A DNA stretch of 64,000 bases from an uncultured Paracoccaceae bacterium (GCA_947497065.1 CANMEQ010000002.1:186001-250000); one strand, 5' to 3'. Shown: positions 34,954 to 44,812, counted from the stretch's first letter. Notes: generated by a model from the sequence alone, not told the origin. Made by a program: numbers and translations.

Positions 34954-35303
34954 CACTACCACCTCATCTAAGCCCGCCGATTTTCCGGTCTGGGTCATTC
35001 ACTGCTTTGCCCGAGTATGTCTGATTTGCCCCAGACGGGGAAGGGGGAACCACATCACATTCACGACCGTCGGCGGATCACGGACCACACAAGCCAAATC
35101 ATAGAGGTCCCAACGCCCGAACCTACGCTTCTTAATTGTGTCACTTTGGGCCGGCAAAGCCGGACCGCGCCCGACCCTCCCCCCGGGAGGGCGCATTGCA
35201 AAGGCCCGCCACAAATCCCTCGCTCATATGTGGAAATGGATCGAAAGCCACAAACGCCACAACGCGCCCACCCAGGCTCGGTCGCGGTCCTTGAGTGAAT
35301 TTT
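34954..35303. other. 350-bp gap with hairpin elements
   Basis: No convincing gene. An open frame from 35017 on the + strand runs through the hairpin region and has an amino-acid mix typical of spurious frames. The second half holds two perfect hairpins (35151-35163 and 35175-35191), described as a repeat below; the first half shows nothing I can name. Confidence 0.6.
35151..35200. repeat. Partial copy of the hairpin repeat element
   Basis: CCGGC-AAA-GCCGG (35151-35163) is followed by a GACC spacer and CCCTCCC-CCC-GGGAGGG (35175-35191), then GCGCATTGC. This order of hairpin, ACCG..GACC spacer, C-run/G-run hairpin and GCGC resembles the junction of the two units at 39753-39806. It lies about 100 bp beyond the 3' end of the orphan gene at 35304-36380. 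Confidence 0.5.
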
Positions 35304-36380
35304 CTACAGCAGCGCCAGCCAAGTGTTTGCAGCATCAATTGCGGCTTGGATCTTCGCCGGATTAGCAACCAAATAGGCGCATCCAGCAGGTACGCCCCAC
35401 TTAATCAGTTGATCGACCGTCAAATCCCCCTTCCGGCCAATCCATTTAATAATCGCAAGCAACCCATTGCCCATTAGGGAAAGGCCGCGTTCGATCAGTG
35501 TCTTATCTGGATTTGGGGCATCTGATTGAGCGCGGATAAACGTCGCACCTTCCACAATTTGCGCCGCCGCAGCTTCTAATTCTTGATCAGGCGGCGGGTT
35601 GTTCCCGCCAATCCCATGCCGATTTTGCAAAGGTAATTGCAAGGTGTCTAAGGAGCGTTTTGCTCGATCACGTGCCAACTGCTCAATCTCAGCCGCAACC
35701 GCCTCAACACCTTCTTCCCAAATCTCCTCATCAATCTGGATGACTTCAAATGCGAGGTCCCATTCATCAAAGGTGCCGTTCCACATGCCGTCATAAAAGC
35801 GGTGCCAAAAATGCCAGTGCGGCTCGCTACTTAGTTCTCGAACTAACAAATGTTGTTGTTGAAGCAAGCCCTGCGAGAATGGCCCGTCTCGCCAAATTGA
35901 AGTGTTCAACAGGACGGCCAGTCCAACACTGTCATCAGCACGTATTTCATCAATAAATTCAAGAACACCAAAGTGGTCGCGAGCGCGTACGACTCTAAAC
36001 GCGTTTTCTAATGCTTCCGCCGCCGCAAGACTCCCGCCGTTCGTTGCGCTTCTCGCTGCTGCTCTGCAGGCATCGATAGAGCTCGCGTGTGGAGATAGTT
36101 GATTCCGCTTAAGACTCAAGCGAGTTTCCGAGAATGCCGCTGCATATGATACAGCTTCCCATCCAAGAGCTTTCGGCCGATTGCTCGCTTTTGTCATCGA
36201 AACCAAAATGCATCTCAGACAGACCAAAATTTCATGGGAGCTGGGAACTTGGTCGGTATCAATCAATTGGGTAATGGTTCGAATTGCGACCCTACCTGCA
36301 ATTGCACAACGTATCTCTGGGCTTTTTATCTCAAACCACGCCTCAGTGCTTTCTAAATCAGAAAAATCAACCTCAGCCAA
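35304..36380 (-). CDS. Orphan protein with FWxxFYdg and GIGGNNPP motifs
   Basis: A 358-residue protein of unknown function. The segment [27 protein letters not shown] and following [15 protein letters not shown] (about 187-233), then [12 protein letters not shown] (256-267), match a layout I recall from uncharacterised alphaproteobacterial proteins with a GIGHNxPPE motif. A C-terminal hydrophobic stretch (300-345) may insert into a membrane. The N-terminal 110 residues are Ala-rich and helical. Start is a TTG at 36380 with a GGGGGTG ribosome site; no ATG is available before residue 62. AT-richer than lepA. The gene is divergent from lepA (63 bp). Confidence 0.78.
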   Translation of the reverse strand: MAEVDFSDLESTEAWFEIKSPEIRCAIAGRVAIRTITQLIDTDQVPSSHEILVCLRCILVSMTKASNRPKALGWEAVSYAAAFSETRLSLKRNQLSPHASSIDACRAAARSATNGGSLAAAEALENAFRVVRARDHFGVLEFIDEIRADDSVGLAVLLNTSIWRDGPFSQGLLQQQHLLVRELSSEPHWHFWHRFYDGMWNGTFDEWDLAFEVIQIDEEIWEEGVEAVAAEIEQLARDRAKRSLDTLQLPLQNRHGIGGNNPPPDQELEAAAAQIVEGATFIRAQSDAPNPDKTLIERGLSLMGNGLLAIIKWIGRKGDLTVDQLIKWGVPAGCAYLVANPAKIQAAIDAANTWLALL

Positions 36381-36443
36381 ACCAACACCCCCACCGCTTA
36401 TACCCCATTGCCAAACCCCTTATTCCACTCCATATCCTCTCAC

Positions 36444-38240
<1,797 letters not shown>

Positions 38241-38242
38241 TC

Positions 38243-38420
38243 ATCCATTTTGACGCGTGATGAAAGACGGTGGGCGTAAGCGATTGGCGCAGCCAATTGC
38301 GGGCCCACACAGGAGTTAAGGCTCGCTAAAGACGACTAGTCCATTTTTGCGCGTGTGCGTGGCAGCGAATTGCAAAGCAATTTGCGTACTCATTTCGGGA
38401 GTGGGTTGCTAAGATCAGCC
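38243..38420. repeat. Two diverged tandem units with hairpins, between lepA and the orphan gene
   Basis: Unit one (from TCCATTTTGACGCGTG at 38244) and unit two (from TCCATTTTTGCGCGTG at 38340) each hold one hairpin. They are GCG-ATTGGC-GCA-GCCAAT-TGC (38280-38300) and GCG-AATTGC-AAA-GCAATT-TGC (38365-38385). The flanks, the closing G-T wobble and the 3-nt loop size are kept while the stems differ by compensating changes. GGAGT..GCTAA(A)GA follows both. No gene is visible in this 290-bp gap. Confidence 0.6.
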
Positions 38421-38532
38421 TTGTTCAACCCAATGACCAGCTTGACAATTTAACGGTCATTTTAGGGTTGAAGTAGCGGCTGCCTTCTGCAACCTCTGCC
38501 TGAAGTTGATTGTAGGGACTGTAGGTTAAGAT

Positions 38533-39582
38533 ATGGGCGATAACTCTGATCTCATCGAAACACAGACTAAAGACGGCGAATTTCACGTCAAACTGCCTGT
38601 TACGCCTGATGATTTTGCAGGGTTTATTCGTGGCATTCTGGGGAAAGGGGACGAACTTTCAACAGTTTACCGTGAACCTGTTGTCTTAACCTGTGATCTG
38701 GTCTCGAATATTCGAGACGCGCTTCTTTACAGGGTCAAATCGCAGAATGATTCAGACTTAGTTTCTGAAACTCTGACCATTTCATTTGAGAGTGGAAAGA
38801 GGTATTCACTTACATACTTTGATGACTTTAAGTCATTTACACCTATCGGCTCTGATGAAGCCATATCTCTTGTGTACTCGGTTGAATTCTTGATTCTCTT
38901 TCCAAACAGGGAACATCGCTCGAAAGAAACTGTCGAAATCACATTCTCTAAGCTTCAAGCTGACGAAAAAATTGTGTTATTGGGTTCAAATAGTGAGGGC
39001 TCAAGGCATTTTACCCAAACACAAGCTAAAACAGCAGATATTTTGTGCAGGTATAGCGAGCGAACTTGGGCAGAAGATGTTACTCAGCTCATTACAAAAG
39101 TTTTAGATGGATCCTCTAAATATGATCTACCTGTTGGTAAGGGGCGAAAAAATTTCATTTCTCGTAACTTAGGTTTTTTCCAAGGCTTCGGTTATTTGGC
39201 GATCATGATTACGTACCTCGGATCGTTCGCGTTATTCTTTAAAGGGCCAGAAGTAGATTTTGATCAAAACGATCTTGAGCCAATTGTTCGTGAGATTTTT
39301 CGACATGTTGAACAGGATTTATATAGGCTAATGAGTGGTTTGGTGCTGATTGCGGTGTTGATCGCAATCTGTGCTACTTATGGTGTAGTACTTTCTCGGC
39401 TTAGTGGAGGAACGAGGTGGCCTTCTCTTGTCTTCAAAATGTATGAGGGGGATGAAGGCCGGATTGCAAATAGATTGAAACAAGATAGACGAGCCTTGAG
39501 ATTTACGGTTCTTAGCTTTTTGGGGTCTGTCGGCGCGAGTGTAGCTGGGGCCTATCTCTATGAGTGGTTTTTAGGTCTGTAG
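38533..39582 (+). CDS. AT-rich orphan membrane protein between hairpin repeats
   Basis: A 349-residue protein I do not recognise. The N-terminal 200 residues are soluble, beta-rich and acidic; predicted membrane segments follow at about 216-236, 268-288 and 323-345, with a basic patch (KGRKNFISRN) just before the first and a basic loop RLKQDRRALRF before the last. The gene is markedly AT-richer than lepA and has a weak ribosome site before its ATG (38533). Structured repeats lie on both sides, and its TAG abuts a 9-bp hairpin. It looks recently acquired; defence or stress sensing would be guesses. Confidence 0.8.
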   Translation: MGDNSDLIETQTKDGEFHVKLPVTPDDFAGFIRGILGKGDELSTVYREPVVLTCDLVSNIRDALLYRVKSQNDSDLVSETLTISFESGKRYSLTYFDDFKSFTPIGSDEAISLVYSVEFLILFPNREHRSKETVEITFSKLQADEKIVLLGSNSEGSRHFTQTQAKTADILCRYSERTWAEDVTQLITKVLDGSSKYDLPVGKGRKNFISRNLGFFQGFGYLAIMITYLGSFALFFKGPEVDFDQNDLEPIVREIFRHVEQDLYRLMSGLVLIAVLIAICATYGVVLSRLSGGTRWPSLVFKMYEGDEGRIANRLKQDRRALRFTVLSFLGSVGASVAGAYLYEWFLGL

Positions 39583-39950
39583 CCAAACGCAAAGCGTTTG
39601 GCAGCGCCCGATCCGCCCCCACGGGGCGGGCGCTTTCAGCACCAGCCCCTCGGCTCGGGCGCAGACAGCCAATAAATGCTCCGCCTGTTTCCCCAGCGCG
39701 ATCCTTGCGGATCACGCGTTCAGGTCTTTGAATGATCCACAGGATCATCCAATCTGGGCGCTGCCCAGACCGACCTTCACCCCCTCACGGGGCGGGCGCT
39801 ATCGCACCAGCCCCTCGGCTCGGGCGCAACCAAGCCAGTAACCTCCCATCCAGCTTCCCCGGCGAATTTCTTGCGAAATCCGCGTTCGGGCTTTCGAAGG
39901 GTCCACCGGACCCTCCGATCCGGCTTGCGCCGGACCAGCCCTCACCCCCT
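39582..39950. repeat. Tandem hairpin array, two units of about 166 bp with covarying stems
   Basis: Unit spacing is 166 bp. Identical 24-nt cores lie at 39640-39663 and 39805-39828, and CACGGGGCGGGCGCT recurs at 39620 and 39786. Paired hairpins are GATCC-TTGC-GGATC (39700-39713) with ATTTC-TTGC-GAAAT (39866-39879), ATGATCC-ACA-GGATCAT (39732-39748) with AGGGTCC-ACC-GGACCCT (39898-39914), and TCTGGGC-GCT-GCCCAGA (39753-39769) with TCCGGC-TTGC-GCCGGA (39919-39934). A leading hairpin GCCAAACGC-AAA-GCGTTTGGC (39582-39602) touches the preceding stop codon. The rest of the 39583-40036 gap shows no gene. Confidence 0.8.
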
Positions 39951-40036
39951 CACAACCGCCGAAAATGTGCACCACGCCCGACAAATCCCAGCCCCCCGAC
40001 CGTATAATCGGAAAACACCACAAAAAGGTCAGGGAC

Positions 40037-40117
40037 ATGAACCTTCTATCCTACATTTTCATCGTGCTCGTTGGCGGAGCATGGTTGATGCTGTTCTTCA
40101 CATCCACGTCGTTCTGA
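40037..40117 (+). CDS. Possible 26-residue single-helix membrane peptide
   Basis: An ATG at 40037, preceded by AGGTCAGGGAC, opens a frame of 26 codons ending TGA. The product begins MNLLSYIFIVLVGGAW and is almost entirely one hydrophobic helix with no charged residue. The ribosome site, the clean helix and the location just after the hairpin array favour a real small membrane protein, but length alone cannot exclude chance. Small stress peptides and respiratory-complex subunits look like this. Confidence 0.4.
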   Translation: MNLLSYIFIVLVGGAWLMLFFTSTSF

Positions 40118-40143
40118 CGGCTGCACCGCTGTACATACAGCCT

Positions 40144-40171
40144 GTGTACGGCCCGTGTACGCCCAGTGTAC
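40144..40171. repeat. Three GTGTAC repeats at 11-bp spacing
   Basis: GTGTAC occurs at 40144, 40155 and 40166, exactly 11 bp apart, with a CTGTAC at 40129. The phasing puts each copy on about the same DNA face. They lie just after the possible 26-residue gene and just before the 3' end of the hydrolase gene. Confidence 0.5.
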
Positions 40172-40178
40172 CGAGGAA

Positions 40179-40907
40179 TCAGGCCAAAAACGCCGCCAAA
40201 GCCGCCTCAAATTCCCGCGGCTTTTGCGCGTGCAACCAGTGCCCCGCGCCGTTCAATTTCGCAAACCGAGCGGCGGGAAACAGCGCCTTAATGGTGGGTC
40301 TGTGCTCTGGCAAAACATAGTCACTCTCCGCGCCCGACAAGAACAATGTCGCCCCCTCAAATGTGCCGTAAACCTCTGGAAAACCAATAATTTTCGGCAT
40401 CTCAGCCTCCAAAACATCCAGGTTCAGCTTCCACTTTTTCTCCTTCACATCAAGCGATTGCAAAAGAAAATCTCGTACCTCAGGGTCCAGTGTCTCCCCC
40501 GCGTCCGACCGGCGCTCAATGCCCGATAAATCCACCGCGCGCATGGCATCGATATGCTGCGTTTGCGTGTGCGAATACTCCACCGGCGCAATATCCGCGA
40601 TCACTAATTTTTCAATTAATTCAGGGTGTTGCAGCGCCAAAACCATCGCCGCTTTGCCGCCCATCGAATGCCCGACAACCCGTGTCGGCCCATCCAAAAG
40701 CTCCGCCAGATCAGCCGCCATATCAAAGTAAGTATGCGTTTCAAACCAAGGGCTTGACCCATGATTGCGCATGTCAGGGCAGATCACATGAAACTGGTCC
40801 GAAAGACGTTTCGCAATCACCCCCCAATTGCGCCCAGAGCCATAAAGACCATGTGCAATCAACAACTTAGGGTTCGACGGGTCGCCATGAGTGAGGATAT
40901 TCAGCAT
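40179..40907 (-). CDS. Alpha/beta-fold hydrolase (YbfF-like esterase)
   Basis: A 242-residue alpha/beta hydrolase. LLIAHGLYGSGRNWG is the oxyanion-hole HG motif, VVGHSMGGKAAMVLA the nucleophile elbow (GHSMGG), VIADIAPVEYSH and LFLSGAESDYV place the Asp, and GAGHWLHAQKP the catalytic His. The pattern, including DMRNHGSSP, matches YbfF-type thioesterases/esterases. ATG at 40905-40907. Divergent from the DUF-type gene at 40972. Confidence 0.9.
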   Translation of the reverse strand: MLNILTHGDPSNPKLLIAHGLYGSGRNWGVIAKRLSDQFHVICPDMRNHGSSPWFETHTYFDMAADLAELLDGPTRVVGHSMGGKAAMVLALQHPELIEKLVIADIAPVEYSHTQTQHIDAMRAVDLSGIERRSDAGETLDPEVRDFLLQSLDVKEKKWKLNLDVLEAEMPKIIGFPEVYGTFEGATLFLSGAESDYVLPEHRPTIKALFPAARFAKLNGAGHWLHAQKPREFEAALAAFLA

Positions 40908-40971
40908 CGTTTTTAATTAGACCGACACGGGATGAATTGAAACCCCGCAGGTGTCCCGCTAGGGTCAAAAC

Positions 40972-41343
40972 ATGTCTGGGGCCCATATTGAAACATACGC
41001 CGAAGAAGTGCGTCTTCTGATCGAAGAACGCCTTAAAATTAAGGGAAAAACCCTTGATCGCGCCCTCGCGCGTGCGGGTCGTTTGTTGCCGAAATGGGCA
41101 CAGCGAGAGGGCAAATTTCTGGCTCAAGCCACCCAGTTGATGGCCCACCCAAAGCTGCGGTTGATGATAGACGAGGCAAAAGTCGAAAAAGCCCACCGTG
41201 ATCTCGTCACCCATTTGCAAACCATCAACCCCGCCGAGCGGCGCAAAGACTATCTGCTCAGCACATTGGGATCGATCAGCTTTGGACTGATTGTCGTTGC
41301 TGGTGCATTTGTCGGCTACCTTGTCTGGCGTGGGTATCTTTGA
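40972..41343 (+). CDS. Small hypothetical membrane-anchored protein
   Basis: A 123-residue protein with a long basic amphipathic N-terminal region (EERLKIKGKTLDRALARAGRLLPKWAQREGKFL) and one membrane segment at about 99-119. I recognise no family. It is probably tail-anchored with the basic part in the cytoplasm. ATG at 40972. Its last 68 bp overlap the convergent DUF817 gene, so part of its membrane segment is encoded opposite that gene's C-terminus. Confidence 0.72.
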   Translation: MSGAHIETYAEEVRLLIEERLKIKGKTLDRALARAGRLLPKWAQREGKFLAQATQLMAHPKLRLMIDEAKVEKAHRDLVTHLQTINPAERRKDYLLSTLGSISFGLIVVAGAFVGYLVWRGYL

Positions 41344-42154
41344 TCAATGGCGCGCGGATGACCAAGGTGACGGTCACGAAGCTGACGTAGAGCAACAGAT
41401 ACCAACTGCCCATTTTGCTGAGGCTGGCCCAGTCAAATTCTGCCGATCCTGCATAGACCCACGTGCCTGTTAAGGTTCCGATATTTTCGGCAATCCAAAG
41501 AAAGGATGACGCGAGAAATGCCGCAACCGGCAGGGGCATCCAGTACGTTTGCCCGACCGTGAATGTGATGCGCGTTCGGCCGAAGACCAAGACGGTCGCG
41601 AGGAATAAAACGGCGCGCATATCGGGTAAAAAGTGATGCGCGAAAAAGTTGACGTAGATCGCGCAGGCCAAGGCAACGGTCATCCAGAACGGCGGGTAGG
41701 GGGCAAAGGTCATGCCAAAAATTCGGACCACCCGCGCGATATAGCTGCCGACAGAGGCGTACATAAATCCGCTGAATAAGGGCACGCCCGCGATCATGAA
41801 AACCGCCTCTTCAGGGTAGGCCCATGATCCTGCGGCAATCTTGAAAAACTCCATGCCGGTTCCGGTGAGGTGAAACAATGCGATCACCCGTGCCTCGGCC
41901 CAAGTTTCCAATCGAAACAACAGCATGCAGGCCTGTAGCGTCACGGCATAAATGAAAAGCGCGTCGTATCTGGCGATTGCCCAATCATCGGTCCAGATGG
42001 CATTTGTGAAAATCAGGGCCGCCAACAAAAGCCCGCCAAACAGACAGGCCCAGCCCTGTTTCAGAACGAACATCGTAAATTCGGCAAGGCCCGTGGGCAG
42101 GGTGTTTCGTACCGTGCGACCAAGGCCGCGCTCGAGGGTCTTTGTATTTTCCAT
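41276..42154 (-). CDS. DUF817 family integral membrane protein
   Basis: A 292-residue protein with about eight membrane segments. LETWAEARVIALFHLTGTGMEFFKIAAGSWAYPE and SGFMYASVGSYIARVVRIF are DUF817 hallmarks, as is the conserved C-terminal KMGSWYLLLYVSFVTVTLV. Function unknown; the acidic/aromatic residues inside the membrane suggest a transport or carotenoid-like binding role without proof. ATG at 42152-42154. Overlaps the preceding convergent gene by 68 bp. Confidence 0.88.
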   Translation of the reverse strand: MENTKTLERGLGRTVRNTLPTGLAEFTMFVLKQGWACLFGGLLLAALIFTNAIWTDDWAIARYDALFIYAVTLQACMLLFRLETWAEARVIALFHLTGTGMEFFKIAAGSWAYPEEAVFMIAGVPLFSGFMYASVGSYIARVVRIFGMTFAPYPPFWMTVALACAIYVNFFAHHFLPDMRAVLFLATVLVFGRTRITFTVGQTYWMPLPVAAFLASSFLWIAENIGTLTGTWVYAGSAEFDWASLSKMGSWYLLLYVSFVTVTLVIRAPLIKDTHARQGSRQMHQQRQSVQS

Positions 42155-42169
42155 AGCCCTAGAAACACG

Positions 42170-42199
42170 AAAGCCGCCCTGATTGACCAGAGCGGCTTT
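42170..42199. terminator. Terminator between glyA and DUF817 genes
   Basis: AAAGCCGC and GCGGCTTT frame a 14-nt loop, 20 bp beyond the glyA stop on the minus strand. The A/T ends let it work in either direction; it most likely ends the glyA transcript before the DUF817 gene. Confidence 0.7.
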
Positions 42200-42219
42200 G
42201 CGTAGCGTTTGTGCAGATT

Positions 42220-43515
42220 TTACAGGTTTGGATACATCGGGAACTTATCGCAGAGGGCCTCGACCTCTGCCTTCACCTTTGCTTCAACCTCGGCGTTGCC
42301 GTCTTCGCCGTTTTGGGCCAAGCCATCCACCACTTCGACGATCCAATCGGCGATCTGGCGGAATTCAACTTCGGTGAAGCCGCGTGTTGTGCCCGCAGGA
42401 GAGCCAAGACGCACACCGGATGTGACCATCGGCTTTTCGGGATCAAACGGGATGCCGTTTTTGTTGCAGGTGATATGCGCGCGTTCCAGCGCCTTCTCGG
42501 TTGCGTTGCCCTTCACACCCTTGGGGCGCAGGTCGACCAGCATCACGTGGCTGTCTGTGCCGCCTGTGACGATGTCGAGGCCGCCTTTCATCAACTGATC
42601 CGCCAAAGCTTGGGCGTTCTTCACGACCTGCTCTTGGTAGGCTTTGAATTCAGGGCGCAATGCTTCACCAAAGGCAACCGCTTTACCTGCGATGACATGC
42701 ATCAACGGGCCACCTTGGATGCCCGGGAAGATGGCAGAGTTGAACTTCTTGGCCAGCGCTTCGTCGTTGGTCAGGATCATGCCGCCCCGTGGGCCGCGCA
42801 ATGTTTTGTGCGTTGTCGTTGTGGCGACATGCGCGTGCGGGAAGGGTGACGGGTAGATGCCAGCCGCAACGAGGCCAGCAAAGTGCGCCATGTCGACCAT
42901 CAGGTAGGCGCCAACGCTGTCGGCAATCTCGCGCATGCGGGCAAAATCAATGATACGCGGGATCGCAGAGCCACCAGCGATGATCAGCTTTGGCTGATGC
43001 TCAGTCGCCAATTCTTGAACTTCGTCGTAGTCCAAACGGCTGTCTTGCTTGCGCACACCGTATTGAATGGCGTTGTAAATTTTACCGGATTGGTTCGGTT
43101 TCGCGCCGTGTGTCAGGTGACCACCTGCGTCCAGGGACATGCCCAAAATGGTGTCGCCTGGTTTGATCAGGGCCTGAAACACACCTTGGTTCGCTTGCGA
43201 GCCAGAGTTTGGTTGAACGTTCACAAAGTCGCAGCCAAACAGTTCTTTCGCGCGATCGATGGCAAGGTTTTCAGCAACGTCAACGTGTTGGCACCCACCG
43301 TAGTAGCGGCGGCCTGGGTAGCCTTCGGCGTATTTGTTGGTCATCACGGAGCCTTGGGCTTCCATGACGGCGGCAGAAACGATGTTCTCGGACGCGATCA
43401 GCTCGATCTCTTTGCGTTGGCGGCCAAGTTCGGCGCCGATGGCAGCTGCCACGTCTGGGTCACGGGTGGACAGGCTTTCGGTGAAAAAACCTGAGTCTTT
43501 GGTGGATGCATTCAT
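42220..43515 (-). CDS. glyA: Serine hydroxymethyltransferase
   Basis: A 431-residue PLP enzyme interconverting serine and glycine with tetrahydrofolate. [50 protein letters not shown] and [20 protein letters not shown] (Schiff-base Lys) are the canonical blocks. ATG at 43513-43515. No riboswitch-like structure is seen in the 175 bp upstream. Monocistronic with its own terminator. Confidence 0.97.
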   Translation of the reverse strand: MNASTKDSGFFTESLSTRDPDVAAAIGAELGRQRKEIELIASENIVSAAVMEAQGSVMTNKYAEGYPGRRYYGGCQHVDVAENLAIDRAKELFGCDFVNVQPNSGSQANQGVFQALIKPGDTILGMSLDAGGHLTHGAKPNQSGKIYNAIQYGVRKQDSRLDYDEVQELATEHQPKLIIAGGSAIPRIIDFARMREIADSVGAYLMVDMAHFAGLVAAGIYPSPFPHAHVATTTTHKTLRGPRGGMILTNDEALAKKFNSAIFPGIQGGPLMHVIAGKAVAFGEALRPEFKAYQEQVVKNAQALADQLMKGGLDIVTGGTDSHVMLVDLRPKGVKGNATEKALERAHITCNKNGIPFDPEKPMVTSGVRLGSPAGTTRGFTEVEFRQIADWIVEVVDGLAQNGEDGNAEVEAKVKAEVEALCDKFPMYPNL

Positions 43516-43690
43516 GGCAGATTCCTTTGGTTACAAGGTGTGCGCGCTACATATGCGGCCCGGCGCGCCCGATAAACCCCAAAAAACTGCATGATCATTA
43601 TGCCGCAGACCACAAACGCACCCGATGCGCGTCTTGCGTTTCCGATGCGGGCGGGGTTCAACTGTTTCGAACAAATTGAAGGACGGACCG

Positions 43691-44458
43691 ATGGCCGCGC
43701 AAATTCAACTTTCCTTTGTGGCCAGCACAGCCCCCAACGCCCAGACGGCGCTGGCGGCGTTGACCGCGGAATACGGGAATGTTCCGGTGGACGAGGCAGA
43801 TATCATCGTCGCCTTGGGCGGGGATGGGTTTATGTTGCAAACCTTGCACCATACCCAACATCTGCCCGCGCCGGTCTATGGCATGAACCGTGGCACGGTC
43901 GGGTTTTTGATGAACGCCTTCGCGACAGATAACCTGCGGGACCGGTTGGCCAAGGCAGAAGAAGAAACCATTCACCCGCTGCACATGAAGGCCACTTGCG
44001 TGGACGGGACAGTGCACAAAGGCTTGGCCATCAACGAGGTGTCCTTGCTGCGCGCGGGCCCTCAGGCGGCTAAGCTTCGGATTTATGTGGATGGTAAAAT
44101 GCGCATGGATGAGCTGGTGTGCGATGGCGCGTTGCTGGCCACGCCTGCTGGGTCCACGGCCTATAATTACTCGGCGCATGGCCCGATTGTGCCGATTGGG
44201 TCTGATGTTCTGGCCCTAACAGCCGTGGCCGCGTTTCGTCCGCGCCGCTGGCGGGGGGCGTTGCTACCCAAATCCGCACGGGTGACATTTGAGGTTGAGA
44301 ACGCGGCCAAACGGCCGGTGAATGCAGATGCAGACGGTGTGTCGGTTAAAAACGTCGCAACGGTTGATGTCTGGTCGGCCCCCGAAATCCGCCACCGCAT
44401 CTTATTCGATCCCGGTCACGGGTTGGAAGAACGACTGATCCGCGAACAATTTGCATAA
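43691..44458 (+). CDS. nadK: NAD kinase
   Basis: A 255-residue kinase phosphorylating NAD to NADP. IIVALGGDGFMLQTLH is the GGDG motif, YGMNRGTVGFLMN and INEVSLLR the NE/D-containing region, and CDGALLATPAGSTAYNYSAHGPIV the conserved substrate-binding glycine-rich block. The ATG at 43691 follows GAAGGACGGACCG. It is short relative to E. coli NadK but normal for alphaproteobacteria. Divergent from glyA. Confidence 0.95.
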   Translation: MAAQIQLSFVASTAPNAQTALAALTAEYGNVPVDEADIIVALGGDGFMLQTLHHTQHLPAPVYGMNRGTVGFLMNAFATDNLRDRLAKAEEETIHPLHMKATCVDGTVHKGLAINEVSLLRAGPQAAKLRIYVDGKMRMDELVCDGALLATPAGSTAYNYSAHGPIVPIGSDVLALTAVAAFRPRRWRGALLPKSARVTFEVENAAKRPVNADADGVSVKNVATVDVWSAPEIRHRILFDPGHGLEERLIREQFA

Positions 44459-44482
44459 TTCCAAATTTTCTTTGGAACGTTT
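44459..44482 (+). terminator. Weak hairpin after nadK
   Basis: TTCCAAA and TTTGGAA form a 7-bp stem starting directly after the nadK stop codon, followed by CGTTTT. The stem is A/T-rich and the T-run is short, so termination may be partial. Confidence 0.45.
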
Positions 44483-44562
44483 TGCGTCCCCACCCGTTGT
44501 ATCCCCGAAGCCGAGCGGGGCGGTTTACCTCGCAAGTGTTAAACAACACAGGAGACGTCAAA

Positions 44563-44760
44563 ATGAACTTGGACATTGCCAAAGGTAAATGGAAACAAGC
44601 CAAAGGAGCCGCCAAAGAAAAATGGGGCGAGCTCACAGATGACGAAATCGATCAGGCGGATGGAAACATCGACATGCTGGTCGGTAAAATCCAAACGAAA
44701 TACGGCAAAACCAAAGCCGAAGCAGAGCGTGAAGTCGAAGACTTCGTCGCAAGCCTCTGA
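44563..44760 (+). CDS. CsbD family stress-response protein
   Basis: A 65-residue highly charged protein. KGKWKQAKGAAKEKWGELTDDEIDQADGN is the CsbD signature, and IQTKYGKTKAEAEREV completes the domain. CsbD-like proteins are induced by general stress (sigma-B in Bacillus, sigma-E/EcfG systems in alphaproteobacteria) but their molecular role is unknown. ATG at 44563 with AGGAGA upstream. Followed by two strong terminators. Confidence 0.92.
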   Translation: MNLDIAKGKWKQAKGAAKEKWGELTDDEIDQADGNIDMLVGKIQTKYGKTKAEAEREVEDFVASL

Positions 44761-44780
44761 GAAGAGGCTGTTCATGGTAG

Positions 44781-44812
44781 GGGGGCGGTCTTTTGGACGG
44801 GACCGCCCTTTT
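44781..44812 (+). terminator. Intrinsic terminator of the CsbD-like gene
   Basis: GGGCGGTC and GACCGCCC form an 8-bp stem with a 10-nt loop followed by TTTT, about 20 bp after the CsbD-like stop codon. Confidence 0.85.

Noticed and set aside
35017-35298. 93-codon frame in the gap after the small lipoprotein gene
   Set aside because: Its second half translates hairpin repeats and the residue mix (Pro, Arg, His) is that of chance frames.
39582-39950. Integron attC sites or gene-cassette array
   Set aside because: No paired RYYYAAC/GTTRRRY core sites and no integrase; the units have several separate hairpins instead.
40129-40171. CRISPR-like array
   Set aside because: Repeats are 6 bp with 5-bp spacers, far too short, and no cas gene is present.
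43516-43690. Glycine or other riboswitch before glyA
   Set aside because: No tandem aptamer-like conserved core; only ordinary leader sequence is visible.
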